From Candidatus Bathyarchaeota archaeon (GTDB lineage: Archaea; Thermoproteota; Bathyarchaeia; Bathyarchaeales; Bathycorpusculaceae), in assembly GCA_018396935.1 (NCBI GenBank), contig JAGTRA010000027.1:1-10158 (forward strand): 10,158 nt of DNA, read 5' to 3'. Under the pieces are notes generated by a model, which saw only the letters and a list, made by a program, of their open reading frames with translations, was not told the origin of the DNA and did no database searches. The position numbers and the translations under genes were made by a program. This document shows positions 1 through 6,637 of this stretch, one piece after another (position 1 is the first letter of the stretch; each line of letters starts with the position of its first letter).

Positions 1-554
1 TAAAGGTTTACCCTAGATCTATTGATGTATCAGGGAGAGTTTATATTGCTACAAACCCCAAAATTGGGATAACACTTCAGGATTCTGCTGAAATTGCCTT
101 TAAAGTTGCTCAGCAAGTTGCAAATGTTGATGCAAGCCACTTAGACCTAATATTAACGGTTACAGCTAACAAAACTATAGATGTAATTGATGGCCCATCA
201 GCTGGAGCCGCCATAACGGTTCTTTTAGCTTCAATGCTTAGCGGATCTGAGATAAGGCGAGACATTGTGATCACAGGAGCTATTCAGAATGATGGATCTA
301 TTAAACAAGTTGGAGGCATCCTTGAGAAAGCTAAGGCAGCAGCCGAGGCGGGTGCTCAATTGTTTCTAGTGCCGATGGGTCAGTCGAAGACGATTATATA
401 CATTGAGCGCATTACCAAGATAGGTCCGCTTCAAATAATAACCTATGAACCCCAAACCGTTGATGTTCAGGAATACCTACGAAAGGAAGGGTATAACACG
501 AAGGTTGTTGAAGTGGCAAACATTCAGGACGCCCTTAGATTTTTCATCAGCTAG
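1..554 (+). CDS. Lon-family (S16) serine protease, C-terminal catalytic domain, 5' partial
   Basis: This is the last 183 codons of a longer gene; the frame is open from base 3 and the N-terminus lies outside the window. The serine-lysine catalytic dyad of the Lon (S16) peptidase family is visible: DGPSAG with the nucleophilic Ser at codon 198-200, and GGILEK with the catalytic Lys at codon 327-329. Ser and Lys are 43 residues apart, the same spacing as Ser679/Lys722 in E. coli Lon. The region between, with an ITGAI strand and a GSIKQVGG turn, is also Lon-like. No ATPase part is visible, so it could be the tail of membrane LonB or of the ATPase-less archaeal S16 protease group (COG1750); the extra 40 or so residues after the core make the latter slightly more likely. 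Expected role is ATP-dependent or stand-alone proteolysis. The stop codon TAG lies in a CTAG that also provides the stop of the opposing gene. Confidence 0.88.
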   Translation, partial: KVYPRSIDVSGRVYIATNPKIGITLQDSAEIAFKVAQQVANVDASHLDLILTVTANKTIDVIDGPSAGAAITVLLASMLSGSEIRRDIVITGAIQNDGSIKQVGGILEKAKAAAEAGAQLFLVPMGQSKTIIYIERITKIGPLQIITYEPQTVDVQEYLRKEGYNTKVVEVANIQDALRFFIS

Positions 555-1495
555 CTTAACTCCCTAAGAACGGTCTCTGCGAAAATTTTTAAACTTTCCC
601 CTGTTGGAAGATCCCCAAAGTATAGCATAAAAAATGTCACCCCCATGTCGAGGTAAGGCTGCATCTCATTAATTAAGTCGTCAGGGGTTCCTACAAAATT
701 CATCTTATTGAAGACATCTAGAGGCACATTTTCCGGTTTCCATGCGCATATTTTTTGCTTAAGTTCCTGTTTATCGCTGGCGAGGTATATGGCTCCACGG
801 ACCCAACACGACTTCTCTATACACTCTAGATTGCGACCAACCTTTCTACAATAAGTCTCGAGAAGGGATAGCTTCCGTTCATATTGATCCACCGAGAGAG
901 GACCCCAGTCAAATCTATCAGCGTACTTTGCCGTAACTTCTAAGATGGATTTACTTACACCACCAATTATTACTGGTGGATGAGGTTTTTGAATGGGTTT
1001 TGGAACACATTTAGCCCTATTAATCCTAAAGTGGAGACCATTAAAAGTTGACTCCTCCATAGTCCACATACGCTTTATTATTTCTAAAGCTTCAGATAAC
1101 TGTTCAGCCCGTGTCCTTAGATTTGGAAATGGAAAGCCATATGCTTCATGCTCCTCTCTCTGAATCCCTGCACCTATGCCAAATTCAAGCCTCCCGTCAG
1201 AGATGACGTCGAGGGTAGCAGCCATCTTTGCTAACAACGCAGGGCTCCTGAATTGGTTGCACAAAACTAAAGTTCCAAGCCTTATTTTTCTCGTTAAAGT
1301 GGAAAGGGCGGATAGGATAGTCCAGCATTCTAAAATAGGCTTATCACCGTACATAACGTGGTCATCAAGCCAAACTGAGTGATAACCAAGCTGCTCACAT
1401 CGCAAAACTACTTCTTTAAGAATTTCAAAGGATCTATAGCGGCTACAATTAAAGCCAAAAGAGTAGAATGGCAGATAAACGCCAAATTTAATCAT
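551..1495 (-). CDS. luciferase-like (LLM family) F420- or flavin-dependent oxidoreductase
   Basis: A 314-residue protein of the bacterial luciferase-like monooxygenase / F420-dependent methylene-H4MPT reductase superfamily, a TIM-barrel oxidoreductase. The first strand is FGVYLPF (residues 4-10), followed by LGYHSVWLDDH (36-46), where family members place coenzyme-contacting residues, and by the family hallmark from about residue 91: LDVISDGRLEFGIGAG, then EHEAYGFPF and RAEQLSEALEIIKRMW. KPHPPVIIGG (170-179) is the conserved strand near the cofactor phosphate. Length fits the family. Archaeal members usually use F420, but the sequence alone does not separate F420 from FMN, and the substrate is unknown. 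The ATG at 1493-1495 has a GGTG about 12 bases upstream. It lies 39 bases after the DUF192 gene on the same strand, so it may be the last gene of the tup/ccdA transcript. Its stop overlaps that of the converging protease gene. Confidence 0.88.
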   Translation of the reverse strand: MIKFGVYLPFYSFGFNCSRYRSFEILKEVVLRCEQLGYHSVWLDDHVMYGDKPILECWTILSALSTLTRKIRLGTLVLCNQFRSPALLAKMAATLDVISDGRLEFGIGAGIQREEHEAYGFPFPNLRTRAEQLSEALEIIKRMWTMEESTFNGLHFRINRAKCVPKPIQKPHPPVIIGGVSKSILEVTAKYADRFDWGPLSVDQYERKLSLLETYCRKVGRNLECIEKSCWVRGAIYLASDKQELKQKICAWKPENVPLDVFNKMNFVGTPDDLINEMQPYLDMGVTFFMLYFGDLPTGESLKIFAETVLRELS

Positions 1496-1534
1496 AATTG
1501 ATACACCATCAGCTCCTTCTAAGCCTTAATGGTA

Positions 1535-2167
1535 TTATGAACCATTAACTACGGTAACCAGTGTTGAATTTGCATTATTTAGAATTTGTCTCCCAACCCC
1601 TGGATCTAGTTCAAGTATTAATGGGCTGTTATCTGGCAATTGAATAAGCCAGTCTTCACCTGGATGTAACTCCCTCCAATTTACAATTTTGTATACGCTG
1701 CCAAATTTTTCTAATATAAGTATGGATAAGGGCAGCTTAACATTCTGCATCGTAATGGTTATAGCGAGCCCGGCATATTGTCTTACGTCAAGAAGCATAC
1801 CTTTGGCGCCCTTGTTCAAGAAATCGTATGAATCCTTAAATCTATAGCCTTCATAGAGTTTTTCAGGCGAGTCAGCTACGTAAACTTTTAACTGTGTACT
1901 GGACACGTGTCTATATGGAAACGTGAAGACTGGAGTTAATGTGTAGAGGTTTACTGTACATGTTTCCCAATAGCTACAATGGCTACTGCCACCGTGAATA
2001 CTACATGTGATAGAGATGTAGAGCAAAACTGCTACTGTTAAGCAGCAGATCATTATTATGTTTAGAGCCATCGACAACTTTCGCATTCCGACACACACCC
2101 TTTGACTGGATATCCTTAGAAAAATGCTATCTACCTTTTTAGATATCTTTCGATGATAATAGCCCAT
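1535..2167 (-). CDS. membrane-anchored DUF192 (COG1430) family protein
   Basis: A 210-residue protein with one N-terminal membrane segment (about residues 33-54) and a soluble domain outside. Residues 91-198 follow the DUF192 pattern: LKVYVADSPEKLYEGYRF at the start (tAdtpeeraqGLMfR in the family), GAKGMLLDV, a strand ITITMQNVKLPLSILIL, GSVYKIVNW, and LILELDPGVGRQI at the end (vLElpaG). The role of DUF192 is not established; members are small secreted or anchored beta-rich domains. Between anchor and domain sit three cysteines (C55, C64, C70), which could form disulfides outside the cell. The gene starts 8 bases after the ccdA-like stop, so the two are probably cotranslated and functionally linked in thiol handling (inference). 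Start is uncertain: Met28 (codon 2084-2086) would give MRKLS directly before the membrane helix, a more typical signal anchor, and has GGGTG upstream; the ATG at 2167 has no clear ribosome binding site. Confidence 0.72.
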   Translation of the reverse strand: MGYYHRKISKKVDSIFLRISSQRVCVGMRKLSMALNIIMICCLTVAVLLYISITCSIHGGSSHCSYWETCTVNLYTLTPVFTFPYRHVSSTQLKVYVADSPEKLYEGYRFKDSYDFLNKGAKGMLLDVRQYAGLAITITMQNVKLPLSILILEKFGSVYKIVNWRELHPGEDWLIQLPDNSPLILELDPGVGRQILNNANSTLVTVVNGS

Positions 2168-2175
2168 CTATCATT

Positions 2176-2859
2176 TTAAACTAGAATTGTGTTCAATAAG
2201 GATGCTATCCCAAGCAAAATCAGCACTATACTACCTATTATGGAGAGTTTTCTTCTAAATAATGGTGCTTTGTTAAGAAGCCACCCTGTAACGCCGCCAA
2301 GGGGTAGTATGGGCGATATTGCAGTGCCCACGCCAAATATAATTGGTATTAAACTGCCATCGATGGGTGAGCCAAAAGTTATAGCGTATAAAATGAGCAT
2401 TGCTAATGGCGGACATATAATGAAGCCTCTGCCGAATCCAAGGAGGAAGGCATATGTATCAATTTTACCTACATGTTTGTTTAAAGCATTTTTAACATCC
2501 ATAACACAGTTAGGAGTACTTTTGCTCTTGAGAAGTATATTTATGCCTATAGCTATTGTTATTGCCCCAAAAGCATAGGATGCATAGTTTTGAAAATTAA
2601 AAATTAAGGATTCACTTAACATGACTCGGAAGATGCTGCTCAAAAAACTAGCTAGAATTCCAACAACAGCATAAGAAGTCACCCTACCTACGTTATAAGT
2701 CAAGGTTATGAATATCCCTTTGCGAAAATCAGCGCCCACTGCTGCAATATAACTGGCGACGTAAGGAAGACATGAAGAAGTACAAAGCGAAAAACCGTAA
2801 AGCAACCCAATAATAAAAGCTTCAATATACATATTTGCTATCTCGATCATGAAAGCCAT
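2176..2859 (-). CDS. ccdA: CcdA/DsbD-like thiol-disulfide membrane protein (cytochrome c biogenesis transmembrane family)
   Basis: A 227-residue polytopic membrane protein with about six hydrophobic helices. The two redox half-sites of the CcdA/DsbD family are both present: C30 in a SCLPY context in the first helix and C149 in an ICPPL context after the pseudo-symmetry point. C26 precedes C30, and C118 lies in the central loop. The flanking GFSLCTSSCLPYVASYI and GFGRGFIICPPLAMLI stretches are typical. The known role is to carry electrons from cytoplasmic thioredoxin across the membrane to extracytoplasmic thiol proteins, including cytochrome c maturation factors; no partner thioredoxin-like protein is visible here. 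The gene sits 65 bases after tupC and 8 bases before the DUF192 gene. A TATA-like CTATATG (2889-2895) and an AAGGTTG a few bases before the ATG could give it its own promoter and ribosome binding site. Gene symbol is by family; orthology is not tested. Confidence 0.85.
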   Translation of the reverse strand: MAFMIEIANMYIEAFIIGLLYGFSLCTSSCLPYVASYIAAVGADFRKGIFITLTYNVGRVTSYAVVGILASFLSSIFRVMLSESLIFNFQNYASYAFGAITIAIGINILLKSKSTPNCVMDVKNALNKHVGKIDTYAFLLGFGRGFIICPPLAMLILYAITFGSPIDGSLIPIIFGVGTAISPILPLGGVTGWLLNKAPLFRRKLSIIGSIVLILLGIASLLNTILV

Positions 2860-2924
2860 TTAACAACCTTCTTTCCCATAATTTTTCTCATATAGACCGT
2901 TTACTACTATTAAACCTTTAGAAC

Positions 2925-3986
2925 TTAATTTGCCTGAACGGATGAGGCTTTAAATGCTATGTAGACTTTAGAACCTATATTGAGCTGCATTTCATTGAAT
3001 GATCTCTTGGTTACTTGAACTATGAAGTCTTTGATTGACATAACTTTAACTCTCAGCCTTACTATATGCCCTATATCAGTTATCTGCGTTATTGTGCCTT
3101 CGAATGTGTTTCTCGCACTTGAAATTAGTGGATATTTTGATAGGATAATATCTTCAGGCGGGACGTGAATGGTTACATTTCCAACCCTCTTGAATGCAGC
3201 TTCAATATGCACGCCATCGCCAATGTCTATAATTGATGTGCCTTCATTGGTTATTCTTGAAACGCCGTGAAAAATATTATCCATGGCTAAGTTTTTATTG
3301 GGCGATGGGCTTCTGAAAATTTCTTGAAACGTGCCTAGCAGCTCCATTCTGCCTCCATCAAGGATGGCTACTCGATCCGCTAAATTTTCCACTTGAGACA
3401 CATTATGGGTTGTCATAATTATTGTTATTTCCTTCTCCCTATTGATATGGGATATTACCTCCTCAACTATGGAGGCATTTTTAGGGTCAAGATTTGCCGT
3501 GGGTTCATCGAGAAGCAGTAGTTCAGGCTCGGTAACTAATGCTTGGGCTATAGCTACTCTTTGCGCTTCCCCTCCGGATAGAGTTAGAGCATTTTTGCGT
3601 TCAAAACCTTTCAATTGGACTAATTCGAGCACCGATTTCACTTTCTGCTCGAAATTACGCTCTCCTCTAACTTTTAGTGGATAAGCTACGTTATCTAATA
3701 CGCTCATGTTAAAGAGTACTGTTTGCTGGAAAACCATCCCGATCCTTCTACGAAGCATCACCCGCTCCTTTGAAGATGAATAGTCTACTGGCTCTCCGTT
3801 AAGCCATACTTCCCCACTTGTTGGTTCCTCAAGCAGGTCAAGAATCTTAAGTAGGGTGGTTTTTCCAGACCCATTTGGCCCTAATAGAACGAAAAATTCC
3901 CCTTTTTGAACGCTGAAAGTTATGCCCTTTAAAACTTGTCTTCCAGAGTACTCCTTAAAAAGGCTTTTCACTTCAACTTTTGACAC
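2925..3986 (-). CDS. tupC: tungstate ABC transporter ATP-binding protein with C-terminal TOBE domain
   Basis: A 353-residue ABC ATPase. Walker A is GPNGSGKT (36-43), Q-loop Gln is Q88 in GMVFQQ, signature is LSGGE (136-140), Walker B is LLLLDE (156-161) and the switch His is H194 in TTHN. After about residue 240 comes a TOBE-type oxyanion-binding domain (293-350: FEGTITQITDIG, then VRLRVKV), as in ModC/WtpC. That domain may sense intracellular tungstate or molybdate and damp transport (known for ModC relatives; inferred here). It energises the permease encoded just upstream. The start is GTG at 3984-3986; its G is also the last base of the tupB TAG stop, so the arrangement TAGTG suggests translational coupling. 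The substrate assignment rests on the adjacent TupA-like binding protein. Confidence 0.9.
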   Translation of the reverse strand: MSKVEVKSLFKEYSGRQVLKGITFSVQKGEFFVLLGPNGSGKTTLLKILDLLEEPTSGEVWLNGEPVDYSSSKERVMLRRRIGMVFQQTVLFNMSVLDNVAYPLKVRGERNFEQKVKSVLELVQLKGFERKNALTLSGGEAQRVAIAQALVTEPELLLLDEPTANLDPKNASIVEEVISHINREKEITIIMTTHNVSQVENLADRVAILDGGRMELLGTFQEIFRSPSPNKNLAMDNIFHGVSRITNEGTSIIDIGDGVHIEAAFKRVGNVTIHVPPEDIILSKYPLISSARNTFEGTITQITDIGHIVRLRVKVMSIKDFIVQVTKRSFNEMQLNIGSKVYIAFKASSVQAN

Positions 3987-4705
3987 TACTCCCTTGCCCC
4001 CTTAACTTGGATTATTGTTAATGCCAAGTTTATTATGAAGGCTATAGTGAGTAAGATGGCTCCAAGAGTCAAAGCCATGGTGAAGTTGCCTAACTCTGTT
4101 TCAATCACAATAGCCGTCGTAAGTGTCCGAGTCCACCATCTAATATTTCCACCAGTAATCATTATGCCGCCTACCTCTGAAATGGCGGCACCAAACGCCG
4201 CTATAATTGAAGATAAAACCCCCATACGCGCCTCCCTCAACACAAGCAATGCCGCTTGTGTTTCTGTTGCACCGAGGGATAGGGCCTTCTCTCTTATGGA
4301 TTTTTCAATACTTCCAACGGCAGACATTGTGATGCCGATAATGATTGGGATGACTATTATGAGCTGTGTCATTATCATAGCCATGGGCGTGTATAGTAGC
4401 CCTAACCAGCCTAGAGGCCCGGATGCTGTCAATAGAAGATAAACTATAAGGCCCACCACAACAGGCGGCAAGCCCATAAAGGTGTTTACGATGGTTTTCA
4501 TTATAACGTCCACAAAACGCATTATAGTTCGCTTTCCCTTAAACCGCCTTAAACCTAGAAAGGTTCCTATGGGTATGCCTATAAGGGCACCTATTAAAGT
4601 GGCTAACCCTGAAACCTTTAATGACAATAAAGTTATGTTTAAGACTTCCTCCCAAAATATGCCCTCATACAAAATGCAAACACCACCCGAGACCTTTAAA
4701 CCCAT
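3986..4705 (-). CDS. tupB: tungstate ABC transporter permease
   Basis: A 239-residue permease with about five to six membrane helices, starting around residues 23-50. The cytoplasmic EAA loop that contacts the ATPase is visible at about 137-162: REKALSLGATETQAALLVLREAR, with the alternating A and the conserved G. Sequence LTTAIVIETELGNFTMALTLGAILL near the end is typical of TupB-type permeases. It would form the homodimeric channel of the tungstate importer. It overlaps tupA by 10 bases and shares one base with tupC. Start is ambiguous: the ATG at 4703-4705 has no good ribosome binding site, whereas a TTG at 4670-4672 (11 codons in) follows GGGTGGTG at a suitable spacing and gives a start just before the first helix. 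Confidence 0.88.
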   Translation of the reverse strand: MGLKVSGGVCILYEGIFWEEVLNITLLSLKVSGLATLIGALIGIPIGTFLGLRRFKGKRTIMRFVDVIMKTIVNTFMGLPPVVVGLIVYLLLTASGPLGWLGLLYTPMAMIMTQLIIVIPIIIGITMSAVGSIEKSIREKALSLGATETQAALLVLREARMGVLSSIIAAFGAAISEVGGIMITGGNIRWWTRTLTTAIVIETELGNFTMALTLGAILLTIAFIINLALTIIQVKGARE

Positions 4706-5664
4706 GGCTCTTGCATATCATACCACGCTAGCTCCTTTTCCTGCTCCGGAAAACCTAACAGCTGTGCCAATTCAATGTTTCTAGCCATGGGTTTGAATAA
4801 AGTTTCACCCCACTTCTTGAAGCTTGCTATTAGATTTTGTCCCTCCTCTGAAATCATCCACTTAGCAAGCATAAGTGCGCCTTCATAGTTTCTCTTAGGG
4901 TACTTCTCAGGATTAACAAGGATTATAGCGTAAGGGTTTAGCAACACCACGTCATCCTCAACTAAAACTCTCAAATTGGTAAGTTGATTCTTAAAGGACA
5001 ACCATGTAGCCCTATCTGTTAATGTATAAGCATTCATTTCATTAGCCATTCGTAAAACAGCCCCCATCCCAGATCCAGCTTCTACATACCATGTTTTATT
5101 TAGAGGTCTCAAGTTCAACTTTTTCCATATACTTAATTCCAGCATGTGGGTGCCTGACTTGTCTGCACGCGAAATAAATTTGGCGTTATTTTTAGCACCC
5201 TCTTCCGCAATTCTACGGAAAGCTTCTGTAGCGTTCTTCAATCCGCTTATCCCAGCTGGATCATTTGCTGGACCAATTATTACGAAGTCGTTGTACATTA
5301 CGCCAATCCTATGGACGCCGCAGCCACTGTTAACGAATTCAAGTTCAAGTTGCGTAGAATGCACCAGCACTAAATCTACATCACCCCGTCTAGCAATTTC
5401 TATGGCCTGCCCTGTGCCTACTGAAATTATGTGAACGGCGATGCCATATTTTTCTTGAAAATATGGCATTAAATATTCCAGCAATCCTGAATCATAGGTG
5501 CTTGTGGTTGTCGCTAATGCAATAATCGATTTCTGAGAGCATATATGCCACTCATAAGCAAATACACTAACGATTACAACAACCAATACTAGAAAAACAG
5601 CCAACGTTTCTGATACAATTTTCATATTACCGTTATGTTTTATTGTATACATCGATACCGTCAT
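4696..5664 (-). CDS. tupA: tungstate ABC transporter substrate-binding protein
   Basis: A 322-residue extracytoplasmic binding protein. A membrane anchor or signal segment lies at about residues 20-37, followed by the mature domain beginning SIIALATTTSTYDSG. The TTTS motif (52-55), VGTGQAIEIARRGDVDLVLVHS and YNDFVIIGPANDPAGI are hallmarks of the TupA family (COG2998), which binds tungstate with high selectivity over molybdate; this differs from the ModA and WtpA families. The ligand is inferred from the family. It is first in the tupABC group. Alternative starts are Met5 and Met14; Met14 would put a Lys directly ahead of the hydrophobic segment, as in many signal peptides. The TATA box 24 bases upstream of the first ATG favours a leaderless transcript starting at or near that ATG. 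Confidence 0.92.
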   Translation of the reverse strand: MTVSMYTIKHNGNMKIVSETLAVFLVLVVVIVSVFAYEWHICSQKSIIALATTTSTYDSGLLEYLMPYFQEKYGIAVHIISVGTGQAIEIARRGDVDLVLVHSTQLELEFVNSGCGVHRIGVMYNDFVIIGPANDPAGISGLKNATEAFRRIAEEGAKNNAKFISRADKSGTHMLELSIWKKLNLRPLNKTWYVEAGSGMGAVLRMANEMNAYTLTDRATWLSFKNQLTNLRVLVEDDVVLLNPYAIILVNPEKYPKRNYEGALMLAKWMISEEGQNLIASFKKWGETLFKPMARNIELAQLLGFPEQEKELAWYDMQEPWV

Positions 5665-5683
5665 TATGCATCTTTTTATGCTT

Positions 5684-5692
5684 TATTTATAA
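5684..5692 (-). promoter_or_regulatory. TATA box for the tup transcript
   Basis: On the minus strand TTATAAATA is centred about 24 bases before the first tupA ATG. The usual archaeal distance of 25-27 bases from TATA centre to start site would put transcription start at about the ATG, so the message is probably leaderless. No operator repeat for a tungstate-responsive regulator is evident nearby. Confidence 0.5.
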
Positions 5693-5757
5693 CTTCCCAT
5701 GGAACAAAGCAAGAACTCGCCGTAAAAACTTAGGCGTAAATACGAAGAAAAACAACT

Positions 5758-6120
5758 TTAGGCAAAACAGCATTTTTCAAAACTAATAACTGCACCAGCT
5801 AGAAAGTTATTAGAAAGGAAAGGCCCGAAAATGGAAAAGAAACCGCTCCTATAATTCTTCATCAACGTGCACAGCTGGTTAGCGTACTTAGCAACCCTAC
5901 CAACCGATAATCCAAGAGCGCTCAAATGATCTATGAATGATAGTAGTAGGCTGCTGTTCTCCAGCCTACTCAGCCTCTCCCTAGCCCTACGAAGCCTACC
6001 AGCATAATCATGTATATCCGCTATCACATTAAACTCTGTACTCGAAGATTTAAAAGTTGGGCTTATGTGAACCGCACCAGAACTAGGGGTATTGGTGCGG
6101 GGGGTGGGATTTGAACCCAC
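5758..6120 (-). pseudogene. truncated integrase-like frame overlapping the 3' half of tRNA-Leu
   Basis: The frame begins with GTG at 6118-6120, inside the T-arm of tRNA-Leu, and runs away from the tRNA for 120 residues; an in-frame TAG at 6127-6129 bars a longer version. Residues about 40-92 (RLRRARERLSRL, then LLLSFIDHLSALGLSVGRVAKYANQL) resemble the SAM-like core-binding domain of archaeal tyrosine recombinases, in which 'GLS.gRv.kY...L' is a recurring pattern. The catalytic domain with the R...HxxR...Y residues is missing; after about residue 92 the sequence (FSIFGPFLSNNFLAG) is unlike an integrase and the frame soon stops. Reading from a tRNA 3' half into an integrase core is what SSV-type integration leaves at the tRNA-proximal end. 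I read it as a decayed int(C)-like remnant. The family match is by eye; a chance frame is the alternative. Confidence 0.45.
6072..6100 (-). ncRNA. tRNA-Leu 3'-end/trailer hairpin
   Basis: The last eight mature bases, CCGCACCA (6100-6093), are followed after the 13-base spacer ATACCCCTAGTTC by their exact reverse complement TGGTGCGG (6079-6072). In the precursor this could fold into an 8-pair stem that competes with the acceptor stem and hides CCA. The same design with different stem bases follows tRNA-Thr. Role unknown: 3' end processing, quality control or transcript ending are candidates. Confidence 0.6.
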
Positions 6121-6180
6121 GAACCCCTACGGGACAAGGTCCTAAGCCTTGCGCCTTTGACCAGGCTTGGCGACCCCCGC
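6093..6180 (-). tRNA. tRNA-Leu (anticodon UAG)
   Basis: An 88-base class II tRNA including an encoded CCA (6093-6095). The acceptor GCGGGGG pairs perfectly with CCCCCGC, the discriminator is A73 (6096), as tRNA-Leu requires. The anticodon stem is CAAGG/CCTTG with loop CTTAGGA, so the anticodon is UAG (reads CUA and other CUN codons). The long variable arm is CCC-GTA-GGG, and the T-arm is GTGGG-TTCAAAT-CCCAC. No intron. Its 3' half overlaps the start of the integrase-like remnant, making it the likely integration target. The trailer carries a complementary hairpin arm described separately. Confidence 0.96.
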
Positions 6181-6211
6181 CCCAACTATTATGCATTGAC
6201 ATATTTCTGGC

Positions 6212-6222
6212 TAAATAAATTT
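6212..6222 (-). promoter_or_regulatory. probable TATA box for tRNA-Leu
   Basis: An AT-rich AAATTTATTTA on the minus strand is centred about 37 bases ahead of the mature 5' end, which would give a leader of roughly 10 bases. The stretch is AT-rich generally, so the exact box is uncertain. Confidence 0.35.
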
Positions 6223-6253
6223 ATTTTGTTAATCAAACCAATTGGGAGCGAAA

Positions 6254-6264
6254 TTTTTTAAAAA
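6254..6264 (+). promoter_or_regulatory. probable TATA box for tRNA-Thr
   Basis: TTTTTTAAAAA is centred about 31 bases before the mature tRNA-Thr 5' end. With the usual archaeal spacing transcription would start near 6286, leaving a leader of about five bases. Confidence 0.5.
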
Positions 6265-6290
6265 GTGGGTTTATTCATATTGTGGATGTA

Positions 6291-6367
6291 GCCTCGGTAG
6301 CCTAGCCTGGTGGGGCACCACTCTGGTAAGGTGGTGGTCGCGGGTTCAAATCCCGCCCGAGGCTCCA
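6291..6367 (+). tRNA. tRNA-Thr (anticodon GGU)
   Basis: A 77-base tRNA including an encoded CCA (6365-6367). The acceptor GCCTCGG pairs with CCGAGGC and the discriminator is T73 (6364). The D-arm is GCCT...GGGC. The anticodon stem is CCACT/GGTGG with a T-G wobble at its base next to the loop CTGGTAA, giving anticodon GGU (reads ACC and ACU). The T-arm is GCGGG-TTCAAAT-CCCGC. No intron. It is divergent from tRNA-Leu, with about 110 bases of shared AT-rich promoter region between them. Confidence 0.96.
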
Positions 6368-6388
6368 ACACCTCTAATTCTGGAGCCT
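6360..6388 (+). ncRNA. tRNA-Thr 3'-end/trailer hairpin
   Basis: The last eight mature bases AGGCTCCA (6360-6367) are followed after the 13-base spacer ACACCTCTAATTC by the exact reverse complement TGGAGCCT (6381-6388), then TTATATAACC. Stem length, loop length and loop sequence (10 of 13 identical, all differences transitions) match the tRNA-Leu trailer, while the stem bases differ and remain complementary to this tRNA. Confidence 0.6.
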
Positions 6389-6571
6389 TTATATAACCTC
6401 GCTTCTTTGGGTGGCTGGTTATAAGGATAGCTAATGTTCATGATGTTACTAGATCCTCTAAATGTTCTCGAATCTATTTATGAATTTAATTCTTTAGCGC
6501 TTATGAGGATTTATATGACTTGTGGTTAAATTGGATACTAATTTATATATTCGATTATATGTCTAAATATA

Positions 6572-6586
6572 TTTATATTTTATATA
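6572..6586 (+). promoter_or_regulatory. TATA-like element ahead of the ECF S component gene
   Basis: TTTATATTTTATATA lies about 55-65 bases before the chosen ATG; a transcript from about 6605 would have a short leader with GGTGAG as ribosome binding site. The whole 6430-6620 interval is extremely AT-rich, so other TATA boxes are possible. No riboswitch-like structured, GC-containing leader is seen. Confidence 0.3.
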
Positions 6587-6637
6587 CGAAATTTTAATTA
6601 TTATCGTAAAAATTATACTTCCTGCCTGGTGAGAGGA

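Noticed and set aside
2189-2578. Plus-strand frame of 129 codons opposite the ccdA-like gene
   Set aside because: A mirror of a membrane protein gene whose minus-strand product has conserved cysteine motifs; no family features of its own.
4035-4442. Plus-strand frame of 135 codons opposite tupB
   Set aside because: Antisense to the EAA-loop region of a clear permease; a by-product of its codon usage.
6072-6388. Trailer arms TGGTGCGG and TGGAGCCT as retroelement primer-binding sites
   Set aside because: They have the form of such sites (complement of a tRNA 3' end), but each lies 13 bases after its own tRNA and no reverse transcriptase or repeat boundary is present.
6242-6424. Plus-strand open frame of 60 codons across tRNA-Thr
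   Set aside because: It runs straight through the tRNA gene and its sequence is explained by tRNA structure; no protein family resemblance.
6400-6637. Riboswitch before the ECF S component gene
   Set aside because: S component genes often have one in bacteria, but this stretch is nearly all A and T with no stable multi-helix structure or known aptamer core that I could see.
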